This document shows, piece by piece, positions 11,944 through 23,646 of a DNA stretch of 64,000 nt (positions within the stretch are counted from its first letter, which is position 1; each line of letters opens with the position of its first letter). A program made the translations under genes and the position numbers. This stretch comes from Glycine soja (taxonomy: Eukaryota > Streptophyta > Magnoliopsida > Fabales > Fabaceae): NCBI RefSeq assembly GCF_004193775.1, contig NC_041010.1:39421562-39485561 (forward strand), in the 5' to 3' direction. The notes below the pieces were generated by a model that saw only the letters and a list, made by a program, of their open reading frames with translations, searched no databases and was not told the DNA's origin.

Positions 11944-12135
11944 ATAGGAGCTGATTTTCTTGGTTGCGAAGGGAAGTGCAAATTGAATAGTTACCAACAA
12001 GGGATCATAACAGTGTTGAGGAGTGGGAAAGAGGGGTGGTGGTGTTTGTATCTAGCTAGAGACCCAAATGATTCAATTTCAATTATTGGTTATGCTGAGA
12101 CTTGAAAATGTGATGAGAGAGAAGCACAGTGGGGT

Positions 12136-12141
12136 CTTATA
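12136..12141 (-). promoter_or_regulatory. Possible TATA box of the COL16-type gene
   Basis: On the minus strand the string ACTATAAGACC lies about 195 bp upstream of the chosen ATG. It is the best TATA-like match near the gene. Assignment rests on position and sequence alone. Confidence 0.3.
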
Positions 12142-12333
12142 GTTTGTTCTTACTCACTTGGTTCCTTGCCCCCCCAGTGTAATGAGAAATTATTATAGTC
12201 TCAAACTACTATATATTTTAGGTAAGTCGAACTTAGATATAAAAAATTTACAATAATTTACACAATTTAAATAATCAATTGAGTTCAATCTTCTGGGTAA
12301 TCTCAAACCAATGTGTGTCTATGGTTCTCATAC

Positions 12334-12339
12334 CACGTG
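12334..12339. promoter_or_regulatory. G-box (CACGTG) upstream of the COL16-type gene
   Basis: A perfect palindromic CACGTG in the context CCACGTGTC sits about 390 bp upstream of the ATG. G-boxes bind bZIP and bHLH factors such as HY5 and PIFs and are common in light- and clock-controlled promoters, which would suit a COL gene. Function here is inferred. Confidence 0.35.
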
Positions 12340-15300
12340 TCTTTGGTTTTGATCTGACATATAATTGAGATTATCAATTTAATATAATACTTATGTGTCA
12401 TATATATTAATTAAGACTATAATAGTCATAAGTTATACAATTAATTTGTCCAATGTAATTAAGGTTTAGCCACGTAAGAAGTTTAGTAATTTGCTACAGG
12501 ACAATGGGTGAAGGTCTTAGGGACCCACGACTTGGTCTCATCGCAAAGCTCATTGGCTGGAGCTTTGATGTTCATCTTATTATCTGAATTCTTATTGGTT
12601 ACCTTTCCTTTTATGGGATTTCTAGTGGATCCAACAGGTTATGTGCGAGTGTCTACTAGTGTCAGTGTTGTTGGTGTGTGTGTGTGTTAGAGTAAGACCT
12701 TTTCTGTTGTGTTGCAACTGTAATTCAATAATTCCTTTCTGCGGTCCTCCCTTCACGTTGCTTTCACTTGGCCTGTGGTTGCCTTCAATTCAACTTTCTC
12801 ATTTGCCACGGTGCATTTTCCACCAATAGATGCAGCCCTGTGTTTGAATAATATATGGTTCCAGTTGACTAATTTGGAAGAGTTCAGCTTTAGAGTTTGG
12901 TACTTTTGCTTCACAGAAATTTGAACCAGAAATAAATTTATGCTTTATGTTTTGTTATTGAGTGTGTCCAAAAATATGGTTAAATTTACTATGTGGGGAT
13001 TTCACCTTGCTTTCTCTTTTTTATCTTATACTGGTGGCTCAAATTTTTTGAGCATTAAAGTCCCACCAACCGTTCCATTATTGGCCAATCACATGATTTT
13101 CTAATTTGTGGGCTTTGTAAGCATTGATCTTATATATATAAATGGTGATGATTTATTTGATTGATGTATATAACCCCAACCAAGAGAGTGAAATGGATAT
13201 TTCCTGTCATTTGGTTATGCTTATAAATCAATATCTTCACTCAAATTTCCATACATGAGAGGCAATTTGATGTGAAAACATATACAAGAGCAATTAGATA
13301 GTGAAATTATCACAAATTAACTACAAATGTTGACATTCTAGGAATCAGTCCAAAGAATAGTTTACCATAAAATTTCCTACATTTTGTTTGGGCCCATATA
13401 TAAATTCTCTATTCATCAAAACCACAAATTACACATAGACACATATAGATGCAGCCAAAAATGTTGCTATTTAATTTTGTGCTGGTTTTGCAATATTATG
13501 AACAGTGACCAGTCTCTTCCAAGAGCCTCCTTTAGCACCCTTCTACAACTTTCCTTTCAATAAATTCCCTATCATTGGTGCCATGACGATCTTATCCTTT
13601 CTTGTAAATTTACAAACAACAGGGAGGAAAAAAAGGGGACACAGACAAGCAGAGGGAACAAATTTTGCGTGCTACAACGCAGTAACTCGATCGGGGTAGT
13701 ATAGAGGGAATCTTAGTACAATGTTAATGTCAATTTGATGATGATATAATAAAATCTTCAAGAGTTTGATGGAACAATAGGAGCAAACTAACTTATGACA
13801 TCTGTTGTGTGTAATGAGATATGAATGTAACAGATCGATCAGATATTTTTTTTAGATTTATAACGGGATCACAGGATATTATGCATGATAAAATTTGTTG
13901 CTGATAAAGCCTAAGATTCATAGCTATCAGTTAACATTTTAATATATTAGCACTTTCAGTTTTTTAATTCATAGTTTAACCTTTTTGTAAACAATATATT
14001 ATGCACAACATCTCTAGAAGCAACGACCTTTAAAAAAAATCTCTATAAGCAACAACCTTGGTAAATTTAATACTATTTTCTTCCCATGTCTTTTTGATGT
14101 TTTTTTTTTCCTAAAACAATTGATGACTGGGGATTTTAAAATCTAATATATTTTTCTTAAGAGTAATGATAAAAAAAATATCCACTTATTTTAAACATCT
14201 CTCTAACATTTTTATTATTTTTTTATTTTTCTCTTCTTATCCCATCATAAATCCTATAATACTTATATGTTTTCTCTCTCTTCCTAAATGTCTCATAGCA
14301 TAATGGGTGTCTCTAAAATATTTTTTTTTTCTCAAATATATTCTTATTTAATACCTGTTACTAATGATATAAGTATCAAAGATCAAAGCATTAAATAAAA
14401 ACATTTTAGTCCAAATATAACAATTTTAATTCTATTAAATATTTATTAATCTATGTGTAATAACCTTAAACATTAACTTACTTAAAAAAATCCTTAACAT
14501 TAGAAAATATGGGAAGGAGATGGTATGCATTTTATTGTTTATTTGCTTTTAGAAAGTGTGTAAACATCAATATCACCCATGCATATGCCTTAGTATCATA
14601 CTAGTTAATTATAAAATGCAGTTCAATTTTGTATTTTTTAAAATTAATTAGTCTTAGTAGTTTTTTCATGATATTTTGCATGTCACCTTAGTATGAGCAC
14701 CAAAGTAATTAATATGTACTGAAATTTTTCTTGCATTCCATGCATGATTTTTCTTTGTTATGGCATATTCAGGGTTATTATGCAACTTGAAATTCTATTT
14801 TTTTTTTAGTTTATTTAATGTCAAACAATTTATTTTTATGATTTATTATATTATTTATTTGGATTTATAGTTAAAATATTTGTTTGTTAAATAAAATATG
14901 ATAAAAAAAAACAAAATTATATGTACTTCATTTTACAGCACTGAAACCACACAAAAAAAAAATTATTTTATCAGTTAGAAGATATAATTTTTATCATGTT
15001 TCATCATACAAGTGAGAAATATACATATTCAAATATTTCTTATATAAATAATAAAATAAATCTTTAAGAAAAATTATAAAAAAGGCTTTATTAATTTGTT
15101 TTAAAATAATATTATTAATAAAGTTTAAATAAAATTATTTTAAATAATATAACTCCAATAAAGTCAATTAATTTAATTCTAATTTTTTTAAATGAAAATT
15201 TTGAGTTTAAACCGTATAATTAAAATTAATAATTTTTTTCCATTTTTTATAAAATAAAATTTAATAAATTATTATTTTACTTTTTAAAATTATAAGTTAT

Positions 15301-15750
15301 TTAAAATAAATTATAATATTAAAAATATAAAATATATTTTTTTTATCTCATTTGACATTTATCAATTATCAAACACATTTAAATCAGTTAGCTGATATTT
15401 TAAAACGTAGAACGATCTGACTAGTCCGACCGGTTCTACTACGTATCGGAGGTTTTATCAGCTTAACTTGCATTCGAACTGGTCTTACCCAGCGCCAACC
15501 GGCTAGGTTCGTTGCAACTTAATTTTTTTTTTTTTTTTAAAAAAAAAATCAAAACAGAGACACAACCCTAGCTTTCACATCCGCGAAACCCGTCACCACC
15601 GGCGCACCCAGGCCAACGTTGTTCTCTTATCGTCGCCGGCGCTCCTGATTGTCGTGCTGTTTGGACACTCGAGCACGTCGCCCTCGCACACGCTCTCCAT
15701 CTCGCCGTCGCACTCGCACGTTCTGAGTTTCAGTTTGAACCGAAGCAAAT

Positions 15751-18700
15751 ATGGTGCGGCACAAGCGTGGGAGGCCTTCACCGGAAAATTCTCCGTCCAA
15801 ACGGAGAAGAAGACGTTCTCCGTTGGAATGTCGTAGGAGATGGGTTGTCTCTTCCAAAGACTCTTCTAATTGCACGGGTCAGAATTATAAATACAACATA
15901 GCACCTATCTTCTTTTGTACATCATTAATTCGAATTCAATTTCACTTTGAAATTCTGCATTCGGTGCCAATTGTGTTCCGTTTGTGTAATGTTGTGTGGA
16001 AACGAGGAGATAATTAGGAACTGAGAGTGGATTCAAAATGATAGAAAAAGCGCTTTTGGAATATACAAAAAGCCATACACACACAATTGATTAAGATAGC
16101 TACCAATTGATGGATTCCGATATCGCTTTTGTAAAATTGGGGAATTTATTTTATTTGGTGGAGGGTTTAGGTGAAAGGAAGAGGCATTTGAATTAATTAA
16201 TATTTGTGACAATTAGTAAACGCCTAAACGGTATCTTATTTGTGTGTTCTAAGTGGATTCTCTCTATGAATGCTACCTACATGATGATATGGAAAGATAT
16301 GTAAAATAGCTACCTGTGAATGACACCCTACTGTGTGTCCCTAAGAAGCAGTAACTGTCTTCCCGAGTGAATATGAAATCCTAGACCTAGTTGATTTCAT
16401 ATGCTGCCGCAGCCGCCGTCATCTATCCTGGCCAGCAGCATGGCAGGCCACGATTGTGGAAGTCCTCCACTGGAAAATTTAAGTACTTGTTACCTGTCAA
16501 AGCAGAGAACACCTCAGCTGGAAGCCCCTGTTTCAGATTGTGGAGTGTGTTCCAGGAGATGGGTTTTCTCTTTGAAAGATTTTTCCAATTGCATGGGTCA
16601 GAATTTCAAGAAATTTATATGCTATTGGATGAAAAGGATAATACTTTGAATTCTATTTCACTATGAAAAATTGTATTCAAATGTCATCCAAATTCATTAC
16701 ACATGTGGGTGTGTTTGTTTTTGTGCTTTGGTCTAATTTTGCGTAGAAATGCGAATACAGTTTGTTGTGGTTCTTTTCCTGTTAAGGAAAAAGTTAGCAT
16801 TTTAGTTTTATATTTCTCTGGTAGAGATTGTCACCAAATGTATAAAATGGATAATTTAATTGCCAGATACCATTCTACATATTCATATATATTTTGGTCA
16901 GTGCCTTCTCCCAAATTTCAGTTGCTTTAGGAGGGGCGATGGTATATTTGCCAACAAAATAAATAAATAAAAATTGGCTTGAATTTAAAGAAGAAGGAAT
17001 TTGCTTGCTTATGGTTTTTTTTTCACATTAACAAACAGTCCATGATGAAGATAGCTACTACTTTACTCTAAAATTTGGGAGCCACTGTTAACCTTTTGTC
17101 ATTTAAACTCTAGATTAAATTGTGCTTACCTCGTATTTGCTATTTTGAACCATTCCTTCCCTTGCAGATAAGGTTCTGGTTGTTTCATACAATATACTTG
17201 GTGTTGAAAATGCATCAAACCATCCAGATCTGTATTCTAACATTCCACATAGTTTCTTGGAGTGGGACAGGCGGAAAAGGCTCATACTTGAAGAGATTAA
17301 TAACTATAATGCCAGCATACTGTGCTTCCAGGTAGTTTAATAGTGATTCCTTTTGTTATACATTGAATAACAGCACTACTTGTTATCTTGTTACAAACAT
17401 TAAATCATTTCTTATTGCTAGGATTTATACATCTCTATTGAGCTTTGAAAAGGTAGAAAAGAGTAGCTAGTGACTCTGATATTCTGAGCATGTTACGTAG
17501 GATTTGCTGAGATACAAGTTACACTGATGTTAATTCCAGTTGGCACAAACATCTTAATTTTACCCGATTTAGTAATTTTTCCCTGCTTGAAATTGTAAGC
17601 TAACTTCATGCATTGTAGAATTGGATTGTCAAGAATTGCTTTCTCATAAATCTTGTGTCTGAAGGAGGTTGATCATTTTAATGATCTGGATGATCTTTTC
17701 CAGAACAGTGGCTTTAAAGGTGTTTACAAGGTATGTTGCATACCTATTTGAACTATCGTAGAAGTTTTAAAAGTCCAAATATTTAATCAAGTACCTTATC
17801 TGGGTCATTATTTTCATTTGTCACAGGCTCGCACAGGAGAAGCACAAGATGGATGTGCTGTATTTTGGAAAGACAAGTTGTAGGTTTACCTTATCCATAA
17901 GTAATTGAGTTTTTGTATCCTATATTAATCAATTTATTTAATATCTTACAATGTTAACCTTTGACAATAAGTAAATGATATGCCCAAGTATTCCTTGATG
18001 CAACAGAATACCAATAGCTAGAAAATGTGCAAATAGAACATAGCAATTGAGAAAATATTCTTAATTTGGCCTAATTAAAGTATATTTTGGAATGTGAATG
18101 CAGATTCAAACTTTTGCATCAAGAAGATATAGAGTTTCAAAGATTTGGTATGCGTAACAATGTTGCTCAGCTTTGTGTTTTTGAGGTATTGTTTCTATTT
18201 TTTTAAGTTGTTTCCCTCCAATATTTTATATTTGCTCTGTTGTCTTTTATTAGAAGAATTGAATTTATGATCTTTGATGCAAATTTTTACCCTCGCTCTT
18301 AAATTCTGATTTACCTCCTGTATACTATGCATACATGAGTTCTTGCTGCGATGAAACCTATTGTTTTAGGTTTTGGTTTTATATCTTATAACTCATTATT
18401 TCATTATCAATGTACAGGCAAACCATGATAAGAAAGAATCTGATGCATGTAACCTAACAACAATGTAAGTTTCAGATGTCTAAAATGGGTAGTATGAACA
18501 CAGTTATTTGTTGTCTTTGACATATCTTTTGTTTAACACTTGGAGAGTGTTTCCATTCCATTACCCTGGAATGGTTATTATTTACTAATGTATACTATTT
18601 TACTAGTTTCTATTATTTCCTACTCTTCTTAAAACCTTTATGTTATCCCTAATTTTTAGCAGCAAAGCTAGTTTAAAACTGAAAATTTTGGAAAGAATAA

Positions 18701-21334
18701 TGTATACACTCATGTATTCCCATATTCTTACACACTCATACACATGGTGCCTATTTCATGGCCAATGATTTTCATAATTTGATCTACATCTATAGGACAC
18801 CATCCACCGGAAAAAGAAGATTTGTAGTAGGAAATATACACGTGTTGTTCAACCCAAATCGTGGTGACATCAAACTGGGCCAGGTACTTCTTGAATTTTC
18901 TTAACTAGATGGGTAGCATTATGCTGATTTTGCATGCATAGGCATTTGTGTTTTGTGTTTGTGATTCATTTTTTTTAACTTTTTAATAGTATTTTTTTCT
19001 TGGGCTAGGGTTGGTGCAAAGCGTTTTACGTCAAACAAAATGCATTTAATTGTCTATAGTTAATTAAGTTGTCTAATCTATTTTATTGATTCTGGGAACT
19101 TGCTACATGACATAATGGATAGGTCAGACTTTTACTTGATAAAGCTTACAAGTTGTCACAAGAATGGGGCAACATTCCTGTTATTATTGCTGGGGATTTA
19201 AATAGTGTTCCACAGGTATGGTATTGCTTTATACTTAGTGATTGGTCAATTTCAAATTAGTTATCTGCTATCTAATATGCTGTTATTTCATTGATTCTTT
19301 TTTTTCATCTCACACTGTCAGAGTGCCATATATAAATTTCTTTCTTCATCAAAGGTGAGTTTGGCATCTCCTTGTCATGGTATACTCTCAAGCCTTTTTG
19401 CTTATTGTTGTGCTGTATCTGAGAAATTTGACTATTTGCCGAGTCTCAGACCTTGAGTAAGTAATTTATCTGTGTTTGGATTACAGATAATGTGGGGAAC
19501 AAACTCCCTTGTTTGGGAGTTTGAAAATAGGTAGGATGGAAAAGGAATTCAAGAGCATCTATTCACCCTTTGTTCCGCTGAAAATTGGTTGGAATTGGAA
19601 GAAATTAAAGGTTTCTTGCCCTTATTAATCTTACGAACAAAGGGAAAGTTAGCTTTGTTCCATTCCTTACCCTGCCTGTCCAATTTATCCCTACTTGTCC
19701 CATTCCATTCTATTATCCAAACACTGTTAGAGGTGGGGCTTGTTCTTTGAGGGGAGAAATCCATTAATGAGTATTCAGTGTTTATAAGTATTGCTCCATT
19801 TATTGCAGTTAGACATCCAATTACATGATCGCAGAAATATGTCAGGACAGCTTGAAATCCAGACTAACAGAGTCTTCAGATCACAGATTGGTGATGACGC
19901 TAGGTTGTTTTTTAGTCTTTGTTAAGTCTTTTATTTTCGGTTTCTATCTGTTATAACTTCCCCTCCTGCTACTCCTAAAGAACAAGGCAACTATCAATTA
20001 TGAAACAGATTCATGACCATTTATTTGCAAGACTGTAGATTATTGTTGATTGTTGATATTTATAATGTGTTTTTTTATTGCTTTGAATGATAGTGTGTGC
20101 TTGTTTTACTGAAATCTCACTTTCCAATGCACGTTCAACTGAACTCTACACTCATGGAGGATTGATGCTCAACTGAACATGACTGCAATTCAAACATGCC
20201 TATAATGATAGTATTGCCTTTATTGTTGTTGATTATTTCCTTGGTTATGCATTAAATTTTGTTGTAATTATACGCTGCACCTTATTAGGATAGAACATCT
20301 TGTTGATTTTGCAATTTTCCTTCCCTAATTACGAGATTATGTTTGTACCATATTGCAATATAACTGATAGAGCTGAGAGCTCTCCTCCCAAGCAAGATTC
20401 ACTCAAAACTAATTTCTTGCCTGTGTTTCAAGTATATTATTATTTATTTATTATTATTATTATTTGTCCAATGTTAGAGGGAAGTTGCCATTGTTGATTA
20501 TGTCAAATTTTAGGTATTCAGTATTCTTTATTAATTATTTGAGTATTTGGAGCAGCATTTCAATGTCTGTTTCAAGACAATTGTACAGATGGAGTGTGGA
20601 AGAACTAAGACTCGCGTCTGGGGCAGAAGGAGTCACTCGTCTTCAGCACCAGCTCAAACTCTGCAGTGCTTATAGTGGTGTTCCTGTATGCTGTATTCCC
20701 AAGTCTACTCCAACTTCAATAAAATCTTTAAAATCAAATATTTCTGCAACTTCTTTGTGATTGTGATATAAAGATTGTCCATGAAATATTGATATGGGAA
20801 ACTCTAGAATTTTTTCGTTGGATACTCAAAACAGTTGTGATATTTCCCATTCCCCCTTAATATTCATAAATCTCATATGGTTGTGGTTGTGGCTGCAGGG
20901 AAACCATAGAACAAGAGATGATATTGGGGAGCCCTTGGCAACATCATACCACTCCAAGTTCATGGGAACTGTTGATTATATCTGGTAATTATATTGTTTG
21001 ACACTAAGCATAAAAAATTTGCATTTACAAATTGTTTGTTAGTTGTTACTGATGTCATTTGTAAGCAGGCATTCTGAGGATCTTATTCCAGTTAGAGTTC
21101 TTGAAACCTTGCCCATTGATACTCTTAGAAGATCTAGAGGACTCCCTAGTGAGGTAATCTACTTAAATCTAGTTCTTGAAACCTTGACTATTAATGTGTT
21201 TACGTATTTTGTTCCACAGTGGATTTGGATTATCAATATCTTTATGATTCTTTCTTGACTTGTAGAAATGGGGAAGTGACCACCTAGCTGTTGTATGTGA
21301 ATTTGCTTTTGCAAACAATGCCAATGTATCCTGA
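15751..21334 (+). CDS. CCR4-5: Carbon catabolite repressor protein 4 homolog 5-type nuclease (deadenylase-like EEP family)
   Basis: Mg-dependent endonuclease/exonuclease/phosphatase-fold protein of the CCR4 group, presumed to shorten poly(A) tails of mRNA. First exon 15751-15877 (see the separate entry for the duplicate at 16440-16596), then 17168-17331, 17665-17730, 17827-17879, 18104-18185, 18418-18464, 18796-18883, 19123-19215, 19322-19354, 19809-19903, 20514-20685, 20899-20984, 21069-21153 and 21266-21334. All joins are GT-AG and in phase. Active-site motifs are intact: VVSYNILGV, FQEVDHF (across an exon joint), FVVGNIHVLFNP, IIAGDLNSVPQ, GTVDYIW and KWGSDHLAVV. The segment ASNHPDLYSN and LPIDTLRRSRGLPSE match homolog 5 rather than the related homolog 6. 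The product is 419 aa if exon 15751-15877 is spliced directly to 17168. The N terminus is basic (SKRRRRRSP), possibly a nuclear signal. Confidence 0.92.
16440..16596 (+). other. Duplicated, alternative first coding exon of CCR4-5
   Basis: This segment resembles exon 15751-15877. Both begin at an ATG and end in CRRRWVVSSKDSSNC (first copy) or CSRRWVFSLKDFSNC (second copy), and both have the same donor context GG|GTCAGAATT. Both end in phase 1, so either can splice to the exon at 17168. Used with its own ATG at 16440 it gives a 429-aa protein. It could instead be an internal exon: acceptors ending at 16446 or 16536 keep the frame with exon 1 and give 469 or 439 aa. The sequence alone cannot show which form is transcribed. 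Confidence 0.65.
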
Positions 21335-22735
21335 TGGCCTCATTATGCAATTCCAACGCTGTGCTGAATGATCTCATTCTTAATTTTGTTTACAAAGAGT
21401 ATGTATGAGGTCTGAGATTTAAGCTGATCAACAAATATGGAGATGGAGGTGAGTCAAAACATTGCCGCTGTTGCAGATCTCATTGAATTTTACCATTGAT
21501 GTCCACTTCTATCCCTTTCAAGATTTCTTACTCTGCTGATTCCTTGTGGTAAAGGAGCATCATGAGATCTAATGAATTGCACCTGATAAACACCTCTTTG
21601 CAACAGATGTGCAAACTCTCCTTTCTAGCTGTGATGTTGCTTGGAACATGGAATTGCTTAAAAATTTATCAAGAACTTTCTGCATAGTGAGCTTGCTAGG
21701 TAACCTCTCATTACGAGGTTCAGAGAGCAATTGATGTATTTCTAAAGTATTATGATATTCCAAGACAAATTGGCTGCCATTTCCACTAATTTTTTTTTTA
21801 TATAGAGTTCTATGCAGCACCTTCAAATAGAAACTCCAATTCTCCAAATATCATGTGAAATATTTATCAATTCATGAGATATTGCTTTTTAGGTCTAACA
21901 CCCCTAATTACACATTACACTTCGAAGTTTAGTCACATTGTGTCAGCTTCTTTCTTCTTTGTTAACACAAATTTTATTTAACGGCTTAGGCTGTGCTTAT
22001 CGGTTAGTTATTACACGTGTATTAGAAAATTTGAAAGATTTTTTTTTCATTAGACTAGTTTAACAAAAACCAAGCGCACACACTTGTTATAAGACTATGT
22101 GATCTGATTCAACCAAAAGATGTGTCTTATTGTCTTATCATCCCCTAACCTGCAACTGGAGTCCCGTGCAACAGAGGTGAAGAAAAAATAATGAACATTG
22201 GATCCATGTCAAGTTAAAAGGTTGTTTTATCTCATGCTAATTATCTAATTGCAAGAGATTTTATGAGAATCCACACCATTGTGTAGATTGTCATTGTTAG
22301 CCACCCCAATAGCAGGGCAGGAATGAACGGAATATTTTCAAATGATTCTTCTTAATTAATCTTTTTCATGTTTCGTGAAAGGGGAAAATAGTTGCTAAAA
22401 ATTTTCATGATGGGAACATTTATTTCTTGTGATTGTAATGCTTTTGCTTTTTCCTTTGGCATTTTCTTTTTGTTTTGATTTTCCATGCATTAACGGTAGC
22501 CAAAACCTAATAAAGTACAGTTCGGAGCAATGTCTTTTCAAAGTGTACATAATAAGAAGAAAGAAGGAAAAGACTGAAGATGTGAGGACACACTTAGTTT
22601 GAAGAAAATATGATACAATTTGTTGACAGAAGAACAAAGCCTCTACAATTGAATGCAACATGCCTAAACTCATTTTGTTTGCCTATATACTCTGTAATAA
22701 CTGTACCACTAGTTTCACTAACTTAACTACAAAAT
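21335..22735. other. 3' region between CCR4-5 and the ERF pseudogene (convergent)
   Basis: This probably contains the 3' untranslated region of CCR4-5 and the downstream end of the ERF relic on the other strand. Open reading frames of 70-92 codons on the minus strand show no recognisable motifs. No RNA gene or repeat was recognised. Confidence 0.4.
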
Positions 22736-23646
22736 TTAGGAACATTCCCAATTTAGAGTTTCAACAATCCAAGTTAATTCATTAAAAGCACTGTCTACAG
22801 GGGGAAGTGTGATGCCTTCCCCATGTTCCACATTCCACACAGAGCCACCTTCCATGTCATTGTCCAAGAAATTATAGAAGTCATTACCAAGAAGCATCGC
22901 CTCTTTCTCTATTTCGTCCAAATAGAAACCATCGTGACCAACCAATGATGGCACAACTGGCTCCTCAAGCAAATGTAGAATTGAATTGTCTTCACTATAA
23001 ACTGGTTCCACATCAATGCCTCCATCTTCACCATTTGTTTCCACGTTGACCTTTTCTTTGACTGAACCATTAAGGTCATTAACATCTAGTGGAGCTTTTG
23101 TAGTACTGACATCAAGCACTGATGATGGAGATGGATGAAACAATACTTCTTTTTCCTGTCAAACTCATTCTTCTTTCTCTCATATGCCATAGCAGCCTCT
23201 TCTTCAGTATCAAAAGTACCAAGCCAAATTCTGATCCCTCGAATAGGGTCTTTAATTTCTGCCACATATTTTCCTCATTTACTACGTGGAACACCTTTGT
23301 ACATGCTTGATGGTTTCCTGTTCCTTCTACTTGCAAAAGGGCCTAGACTTGCTTTGATCTTTTCACCTTTGGCATCTTCTTGTGAAGAATTCTCTTCATG
23401 TAAGTTGCTTGGCATGCATGGAAGCGAAATTTCCTTGACAACCCACTTAGAACAACCATTTAACGGATAGCCATTGCTGAAAAACTTATCATCTTCTTCA
23501 CTTGAAGAATCTGTGGCATCAGGGTCAGTGTACACAGTTATAATTTTCCTCAATGTGTTTATGTTTTCTTCTTTGACTGGAGCTTTCTCTTTTCCTCTCT
23601 TACATTTCATTCCTTGTTTCTGAGTTTTCCTAGGAAAGTCTAACAT
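22736..23646 (-). pseudogene. AP2/ERF transcription factor relic, cytokinin-response-factor type (ERF116-119-like)
   Basis: Read from the ATG at 23646, the frame carries a CRF motif (KIITVYTDPDATDSSSEEDD), a WVVKEISLPCMP segment typical of CRF-side ERFs, and then the AP2 domain start MYKGVPRSK. There a TGA at 23277-23275 replaces the tryptophan expected in the family pattern GVRxRKWGK. The frame continues with [20 protein letters not shown] and [19 protein letters not shown] second lesion, a one-base loss in the lysine run at about 23147-23156, shifts the frame; the C-terminal region ([14 protein letters not shown] to the stop at 22736) is open in the new frame. The conserved arginine before the stop also reads proline. 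Intact members bind GCC-box DNA; this copy cannot make a full AP2 domain. A truncated peptide carrying only the CRF motif could still be translated. Confidence 0.88.

Larger units (their letters stand above)
12001..15750. other. Divergent intergenic region between COL16 and CCR4-5
   Basis: The left part holds the COL16 promoter and 5' leader (minus strand). The middle is AT-rich with a short TG microsatellite at about 12669-12688 and no gene. GC-richer sequence at about 15405-15520 contains repeated CCGACCGGTT / CCAACCGGCT strings and looks like an old repeat. From about 15555 to 15750 the DNA becomes GC-rich and probably forms the 5' leader and core promoter of CCR4-5. Confidence 0.45.

Noticed and set aside
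23270..23290. An intron removing the stop codon in the ERF relic
   Set aside because: No GT-AG pair around the TGA would restore both the tryptophan region and the frame. The bases on each side already encode contiguous AP2 residues.
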